IMG/VR virus record: IMGVR_UViG_3300030102_001340
Coordinates: 1 to 27,359 of that record
DNA length: 27,359 bases
Source of the DNA: a virus
Strand: one strand, 5' to 3'
In this document: positions 1 to 2,991 of the stretch, piece by piece
Layout: each line of letters begins with the position of its first letter
How positions within the stretch are numbered: the first letter of the stretch is position 1
Position numbers and translations under genes: made by a program
The notes under the pieces: generated by a model
What the model was told of the DNA's origin: nothing
Seen by the model: only the letters and a program-made list of their open reading frames with translations
Databases searched by the model: none

Positions 1-85
1 AGCGATCAGACACCATGTTTATCAAGTGACACAGGTCGTCATTGCTGAGCGAGTTTGCGATTTCCAATAGGTCTTCTGTTTTCAT
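1..85 (-). CDS. Small helical protein, 3' end cut by window edge
   Basis: Only the first 28 codons are inside the window; the rest lies beyond position 1. The peptide starts MKTEDLLEIANSLSNDDL and looks like a short amphipathic helical domain. I do not recognise it. Two ATG codons sit side by side (88-86 and 85-83). The second was chosen because the Shine-Dalgarno GGAG is 6 nt from it but only 3 nt from the first. The gene is the sixth in a leftward run of very small genes and follows the first stop-codon hairpin (100-113) directly. Its start block, GGAGAAGATGATG, is the same as at two other genes of the run. Confidence 0.6.
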   Translation of the reverse strand, partial: MKTEDLLEIANSLSNDDLCHLINMVSDR

Positions 86-99
86 CATCTTCTCCTTAT

Positions 100-113
100 G
101 CCGCTTATGCGGC
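100..113 (-). repeat. Stop-codon hairpin 1 (GCCGC-ATAA-GCGGC)
   Basis: A perfect 5-bp GC stem closes a 4-nt loop that holds the TAA stop of the 76-residue gene. The upstream arm codes for Ala-Ala, giving the C-terminal end NEAA. The Shine-Dalgarno AAGGAG of the next gene begins two bases past the hairpin. No U-tract follows, so it is not an intrinsic terminator. It belongs to a family with 353-368 and 888-901. Confidence 0.75.
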
Positions 114-335
114 TTCATTTTGTTTAGCTAAGCACCGCTTGCAATCTGCTGCCCAGATGCTGTCGCCTTCAATTTCGTAGGCGTCTGCTTCTGAAGGAAC
201 TTGTCTACCGCAAAGCGTAGTCTTGCCGTCATCACTCACTAGATGAGTTTTGGATAAAGATCCAAGATGGTCATAGTAGGGCGCAACCCATTTCGCCCAG
301 CGTATTGCTTCATCAGCGTGTGCGATATCGTTCAT
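105..335 (-). CDS. Small putative zinc-binding protein (76 aa)
   Basis: The protein has a His followed by Cys residues: KTHLVSDDGKTTLCGRQVP, then ADCKRCLA near the C-terminus. This H-x(n)-CG-x(n)-C-x2-C pattern fits small treble-clef or ribbon zinc-binding proteins of phages and actinobacteria, from memory of such families and not from a search. The N-terminal 40 residues are aromatic-rich (AIRWAKWVAPYYDH). It ends in NEAA, an ending shared with two unrelated neighbours, and the stop codon lies in a hairpin loop. The start was placed at the second ATG of an ATGATG doublet (335) because GGAG is then 6 nt away. The function is unknown; nucleic-acid binding or an anti-host role is possible. Confidence 0.7.
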   Translation of the reverse strand: MNDIAHADEAIRWAKWVAPYYDHLGSLSKTHLVSDDGKTTLCGRQVPSEADAYEIEGDSIWAADCKRCLAKQNEAA

Positions 336-352
336 CATCTTCTCCTAGTTAG

Positions 353-368
353 GGCCGCTTACGCGGCC
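353..368 (-). repeat. Stop-codon hairpin 2 (GGCCGC-GTAA-GCGGCC)
   Basis: A perfect 6-bp stem closes a GTAA loop. In RNA this is GUAA, a GNRA-type tetraloop, and its UAA is the stop codon of the 79-residue gene. The arm codes for Ala-Ala (protein end TIEAA). GGAG of the next gene lies about 7 nt downstream. No U-tract follows. Confidence 0.8.
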
Positions 369-598
369 TCTATTGTTTTGGCGAGGTTGCCCTTCTGGGT
401 ATAAATTAAAACTCGCTTACCTCGAGCTGGACCACACGCAGTATCGAATGCGTAAATCATTGCGTCTTCGACAGCGTGTTTCTTTAAGTCGCTATGGCCT
501 AACCATTCCCAAGAATCTCGCTCCACGTTGTCGCCCTTAATCTCCCAATATCGGTACTCGCGATTCCAAGTTACTTTGATGTCGTTCCAGATTTTCAT
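359..598 (-). CDS. Small hypothetical protein behind promoter/leader A (79 aa)
   Basis: The protein starts MKIWNDIKVTWNREYRYWE. It is rich in Trp, Tyr and charged residues, has no membrane segment, and is not recognised. An open frame continues upstream to 700, but 601-689 aligns without gaps to the non-coding leader at 1642-1730, so the upstream codons are promoter sequence and ATG 598 is preferred. GGAG is 11 nt from this ATG. An ATG at the usual distance instead reads ATG-ACG-TAA, and that stop overlaps the real start as TAATG. The protein ends in TIEAA with the stop inside hairpin 353-368. It is the first gene of the second transcription unit of the accessory run. Confidence 0.7.
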   Translation of the reverse strand: MKIWNDIKVTWNREYRYWEIKGDNVERDSWEWLGHSDLKKHAVEDAMIYAFDTACGPARGKRVLIYTQKGNLAKTIEAA

Positions 599-689
599 TA
601 CGTCATCTTCTCCGTTCTTGTCGAGCACCATTACCCGACAAGGAAAGTATCTCAAAAATAACCCTTGGTGTCTACAACTAGTTGCAACT
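599..689 (-). promoter_or_regulatory. Promoter/leader module A
   Basis: This 89-bp stretch aligns gap-free with 1642-1730 (66 identities by hand count). Reading leftward it holds two 10-bp units, AGTTGCAACT (689-680, itself a palindrome) and AGTTGTAGAC (679-670). A -35-like TAGACA (674-669) follows, then a 17-bp spacer and a weak -10-like GATACT (651-646). Next is a 10-bp hairpin with a 6-nt loop (642-617), AAC, and GGAG (613-610). A start predicted from the -10 would fall near 639, inside the first hairpin arm. The hairpin could therefore act as DNA or as RNA, or the -10 call may be wrong. The module begins right after the stop of the upstream gene. Confidence 0.6.
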
Positions 690-875
690 TTATGTAACAT
701 CAGGCGGGTTGATGACTCCTTCTTGAATCAAGTGTTGAGCGGTTCGACCGAACCATCCTTGCAGATTCCAAGCCAAGCCAGTTTCGACCAAGTGCTGCCA
801 CGCTTCGATTACTTGGTCTTCGTTCTCAGCCTCGACAAAACCCTCAGCTATTCCTATCGCTCGAAAATTATCCAC
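690..875 (-). CDS. Small conserved-type phage protein, GTG start (61 aa)
   Basis: Begins MDNFRAIGIAEGFVEAENED and continues with a helical segment containing WQHLVETGLAWNLQGWFGR. I recall similar AIGIAEGF...AWQ.L..TGLAW.LQGWFGR proteins among phage small genes, but know no function for them. An in-frame ATG exists at 926 but would overlap the upstream gene by more than 30 bp. The GTG at 875 has an excellent GGAGG (885-881) 5 nt upstream, so it is the chosen start. This is the one gene of the run with neither the ATGATG start nor the Glu-Ala-Ala end. Promoter module A begins directly after its TAA. Confidence 0.75.
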   Translation of the reverse strand: MDNFRAIGIAEGFVEAENEDQVIEAWQHLVETGLAWNLQGWFGRTAQHLIQEGVINPPDVT

Positions 876-887
876 GTCTTCCTCCGA

Positions 888-901
888 GCCGCTTACGCGG
901 C
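888..901 (-). repeat. Stop-codon hairpin 3 (GCCGC-GTAA-GCGGC)
   Basis: A perfect 5-bp stem closes a GUAA (GNRA-type) loop containing the stop codon of the 157-residue gene. The arm codes for Ala-Ala (end NNGEAA). GGAGG of the following GTG-start gene is only 2 nt past the stem. No U-tract follows. The sequence GAGGCCGCGTAAGCGGC is the same as in hairpin 2 although the two genes are unrelated. Confidence 0.8.
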
Positions 902-1366
902 CTCCCCATTGTTTATGAACTCCCACTTGACCTTGGCGTTCTCAGCCAGTTTGCTTGCGGCTATGTCTTTGAGGTAAACACTCACCCAGTAAGCGTCTGT
1001 CTCAAACCAGTTATCGACCTCGCAAGACTGATACTCCCAGCACTTGATCATGTTGTAGATATCGTCGGCTCCGAGCTGGCAGCATCCGACGCCACTAATC
1101 AAGCTTTGACTGAAACCGTCTGTGCTGTACTTCAGGTTTGACAGGCATTCTTCGATAAAGATGAACTCATCGAAATCGATTGTGTTTTCGCCGTACCTTG
1201 CAACCAAGCTGTCGATGTTTGCTTGAGCAAGCAGAGCAACCAATTTTTTCGGATCGGTGTCTATCGGGCTTTTGGTCGAACAATTGTAAGCGTGATTGAA
1301 CTTGTTGTTTTGGGCGAACTTCACAATCTCAGCTATGTGGTCCGCGTTTACTAAATATGCACTCAT
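893..1366 (-). CDS. Hypothetical accessory protein with MSAYLVN start (157 aa)
   Basis: The protein begins MSAYLVNADHIAEIVKFAQ and has a Cys-rich centre (GVGCCQLGADDIYNMIKCW, then EYQSCEVDNW). Proteins starting MSAY(L/I)V and containing CxEYQSCE occur in phages, plasmids and cyanobacteria as an uncharacterised group; this is from memory. Its mix of helices with conserved Tyr, Cys and Trp suggests a small globular cytosolic protein. The start is the second ATG of the doublet 1369/1366, 7 nt from AGGA. Codons upstream of it read through a region with three hairpins and are unlikely to be coding. The protein ends in NNGEAA with the stop in hairpin 888-901. Function unknown. Confidence 0.75.
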   Translation of the reverse strand: MSAYLVNADHIAEIVKFAQNNKFNHAYNCSTKSPIDTDPKKLVALLAQANIDSLVARYGENTIDFDEFIFIEECLSNLKYSTDGFSQSLISGVGCCQLGADDIYNMIKCWEYQSCEVDNWFETDAYWVSVYLKDIAASKLAENAKVKWEFINNGEAA

Positions 1367-1443
1367 CATCTTTTCCTTAGTTGGTTTTCCAAGACGCCTT
1401 GCGGCGTTTCGGCTGGTTACCATCCAGCCTCGTCAGTTGGAGT
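1367..1443 (-). other. Structured intercistronic region with three hairpins
   Basis: The 77 nt between two small genes hold three inverted repeats in a row: GGCTGG/CCAGCC with a 7-nt loop (1411-1429), ACGCC/GGCGT with a GCAA GNRA-type loop (1394-1407), and TTGG/CCAA with an AAAA loop (1381-1392). AAGGAAAAGATGATG follows. No U-tract is present. The region probably folds as part of the polycistronic mRNA and may control processing or translation of the 157-residue protein. Confidence 0.6.
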
Positions 1444-1644
1444 TTAGATCGCCCTGACATTGTCAGGGCTGTAGAATCCTTCGGTGTCTCTGATTTCGTT
1501 GATCGCCTTGATTCTTTTTTTGGTGAAGCCCGTGATTGTTCCATACACGGGGAACCAACCGTCATCGTCTAAATTGCTAGGCGAAACGAAGTTTTTGCAG
1601 TTGAGAACCACCCTTTGCCCAATTTTGTAGTTTTGGTCTTCCAT
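1444..1644 (-). CDS. Small SH3-like-barrel candidate behind promoter/leader B (66 aa)
   Basis: The sequence MEDQNYKIGQRVVLNCKNF, then PVYGTITGFTKKRIKAI and TEGFYSPDNVRAI, alternates short beta strands with turns. From memory this resembles small phage proteins with a KOW/SH3-like barrel (G.I.GFTKKR.K...Y..P.NV). No catalytic residues are visible. The start is the second ATG (1644) of an ATGATG doublet, 6 nt from GGAG. The last codons overlap an 8-bp inverted repeat (1451-1469). The C-terminal end is VRAI. The gene is the first one behind promoter module B and precedes the structured region 1367-1443. Confidence 0.7.
   Translation of the reverse strand: MEDQNYKIGQRVVLNCKNFVSPSNLDDDGWFPVYGTITGFTKKRIKAINEIRDTEGFYSPDNVRAI
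1451..1469 (-). repeat. Inverted repeat at the end of the 66-residue gene
   Basis: GCCCTGACA-T-TGTCAGGGC on the + strand gives an 8-bp stem with a 3-nt loop. It sits 4 nt inside the stop codon. Like the three stop-codon hairpins it marks a gene end, but its sequence differs and the stop is outside the loop. No U-tract follows. Confidence 0.6.
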
Positions 1645-1743
1645 CATCTTCTCCGTTTGCGTCGAGCCTCATTGCCCGACACAGATATAATGCCAAAAAG
1701 TGACCCCTGTGTCTACAACTATTTGTAACTAGTTGTAACTATT
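1645..1743 (-). promoter_or_regulatory. Promoter/leader module B
   Basis: Second copy of the module at 601-689, aligned over 1642-1730. Leftward it has three 10-bp units: AGTTACAACT (1740-1731), AGTTACAAAT (1730-1721) and AGTTGTAGAC (1720-1711). TAGACA (1715-1710) follows, then a 17-bp spacer and a -10-like CATTAT (1692-1687). Next come a 10-bp hairpin with a 6-nt loop (1683-1658), AAC, GGAG (1654-1651) and ATGATG. It starts immediately after the oxygenase stop codon. One more 10-bp unit than module A suggests a different number of binding sites for the same regulator. Confidence 0.6.
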
Positions 1744-2460
1744 TTATTGGGACCAAAGCTCAGCGTTATCAATGATTCGCGCTTGGTCGTACAGCCAAAA
1801 CACTAATAGGTAGCGGTCACCAGACTCAACGGGCAGTCCTCGATGCAGGTTAGTAAAGCTTGGGAAGATCAGCGCGTGGCCGGTGGGTAACGGGTTCAGT
1901 ACCCCGTAATTGTGGAACTCAGTGCCGCCGCCTTTGTAATCGTTAGTGTTGAGCGGCACAACGACTGAGATATCGGACGAGTGATCGTGATGCCAAGCGC
2001 CCTGCTTTTTGTCTTTGATGTTGTAGTTGGCAATCTGGATCGACGCAATGTCCGCACAATTACGCTGATATAAGGCCCAAAATATCGGATTCAGGACGTT
2101 TTGCACGACAAACCACATAGACCTATACAGTTCTGGAACATGCTCTCTTAGGACGATTTCAGGGATCTGACGCAGCACATCCTCTTGGTCATTCGGCTCA
2201 AACGGTATTTCTTTTTTCATGTGGTCGATCTCTTCTACCAACATTTTGCAGAACTGCCGGCGAAAGAGCGGAACCTTGAACACGCCATCGAAGCTTTTCT
2301 TGACGTGGTCCATCACCGGCAGTCGGCGCAGATCCTCACGTCCCTGCTGCGCGCGGTATCTCGCAATCTCAGGCAGTGTCTCTTGAACCGACGTGTACAA
2401 CGGTTGGTTGACCATCCAATGACTTTGAATTGAAAGCATGTAATTTTTGAGCTGATACAT
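1744..2460 (-). CDS. 2-oxoglutarate/Fe(II)-dependent oxygenase
   Basis: A 238-residue protein of the prolyl-hydroxylase-like 2OG-Fe(II) superfamily. It would couple 2-oxoglutarate decarboxylation to hydroxylation of an unknown substrate. The iron ligands are visible: H157-x-D159 in GAWHHDHSSDIS and H206 in FPSFTNLHRGLPV. R216 in GDRYLLVFWL is the expected 2OG carboxylate anchor. The strand motif YKGGGTEF (175-182) and GHALIFPSF (194-202) are typical of the double-stranded beta-helix core. Such enzymes are common in aquatic phages, and their targets are mostly unknown. Its start faces the RHH gene across 61 bp. No clear Shine-Dalgarno or leftward promoter was seen. Promoter module B begins at its stop. 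Confidence 0.85.
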   Translation of the reverse strand: MYQLKNYMLSIQSHWMVNQPLYTSVQETLPEIARYRAQQGREDLRRLPVMDHVKKSFDGVFKVPLFRRQFCKMLVEEIDHMKKEIPFEPNDQEDVLRQIPEIVLREHVPELYRSMWFVVQNVLNPIFWALYQRNCADIASIQIANYNIKDKKQGAWHHDHSSDISVVVPLNTNDYKGGGTEFHNYGVLNPLPTGHALIFPSFTNLHRGLPVESGDRYLLVFWLYDQARIIDNAELWSQ

Positions 2461-2464
2461 AGAG

Positions 2465-2493
2465 TTGCTAATGTTTGCAAACAGGCATACAAT
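2465..2493 (+). promoter_or_regulatory. Sigma70-like promoter with internal palindrome (candidate operator)
   Basis: -35 TTGCTA (2465-2470), exact 17-bp spacer, -10 TACAAT (2488-2493). The spacer contains the perfect 12-bp palindrome TGTTTGCAAACA (2472-2483). Its placement would block polymerase if bound, which fits autoregulation by the RHH protein encoded about 30 bp downstream. It also lies within 61 bp of the divergent oxygenase start. Confidence 0.65.
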
Positions 2494-2521
2494 TTAACAC
2501 AAATGAGTAGAGATTTGACCC

Positions 2522-2749
2522 ATGGCACAAACAGAAATATCGCCTGAGACCAACGCACAAGGCCGTAGTCCTCGACGCAGCTTGGCGGTGGATGACGAGA
2601 CGTTCGACACTTTGGATAACATTTGTGAAGAGCGTGGCTGGACGAAGATTGAAGCTTTGAAGCGTCTTATCAATCGGGAGAAAGACAAGATCGCGCGAGA
2701 AAAGCAGCTCGAGGAGATGGATGAAGAACGGGCCTACAGCAGACCATGA
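2522..2749 (+). CDS. Ribbon-helix-helix (Arc/CopG-like) DNA-binding protein
   Basis: A 75-residue protein. After a polar N-terminal arm, RRSLAVDDETFDTLDNICEE fits an RHH strand (about 20-23) and helix A (25-38). RGWTKIEALKRLINRE gives the turn and helix B (41-53). A charged C-terminal tail follows. RHH proteins bind palindromic operators as dimers through the paired strands, so residues R18, R19 and S20 are candidates for base contact. The palindrome in its own promoter is a natural target. It is one of only two rightward genes here, and its stop overlaps the next start as ATGA. The Shine-Dalgarno is weak. It could be the regulator of the early/late switch, or an antitoxin-like protein, although no recognised toxin is adjacent. 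Confidence 0.7.
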   Translation: MAQTEISPETNAQGRSPRRSLAVDDETFDTLDNICEERGWTKIEALKRLINREKDKIAREKQLEEMDEERAYSRP

Positions 2750-2991
2750 AGCTGTTTAAAAAAGAGGCGTCAGTCCCTCAGAGTTACCGCCCAGTGCTTG
2801 AAGCAACCGAAGTGCTAGAGTTGTTCGCCCGTATGACTTTGCACCAACAGGCGGCTCTCCTGCGCCTTATGAGCCGCAACCTCATGATTGAGATCGATGA
2901 CGAGGTCAACATGGGCTATGACTTCGATTATAACGTCGCAGGCGCGATGATCGTCGCTCGACCCGCAGAGATAGAAATCGAGAAGATCTAA
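2746..2991 (+). CDS. Small protein co-transcribed with the RHH gene (81 aa)
   Basis: Begins MKLFKKEASVPQSYRPVLEA. A helical core EVLELFARMTLHQQAALLRL (about 22-42) is followed by an acidic stretch (IEIDDEVNMGYDFDYN). I do not recognise the family and see no nuclease or toxin motif. The ATGA overlap with the RHH gene implies translational coupling and a shared role, perhaps as a partner or co-regulator. Its TAA overlaps the TAG of the leftward 795-residue gene (2988-2991), so the two transcription units collide with no space for a terminator. Confidence 0.65.
   Translation: MKLFKKEASVPQSYRPVLEATEVLELFARMTLHQQAALLRLMSRNLMIEIDDEVNMGYDFDYNVAGAMIVARPAEIEIEKI

Noticed and set aside
599-700. N-terminal extension of the 79-residue protein up to ATG 700
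   Set aside because: The stretch aligns with the non-coding leader at 1642-1730 and holds the promoter and hairpin.
528-977. A 149-codon + strand open frame across the accessory genes
   Set aside because: It runs antisense through three small genes and promoter module A, which have their own start signals; no ribosome binding site of its own.
100-1469. Stop-codon hairpins as rho-independent terminators
   Set aside because: None is followed by a U-tract, stems are only 5-8 bp, and the next Shine-Dalgarno lies immediately downstream.
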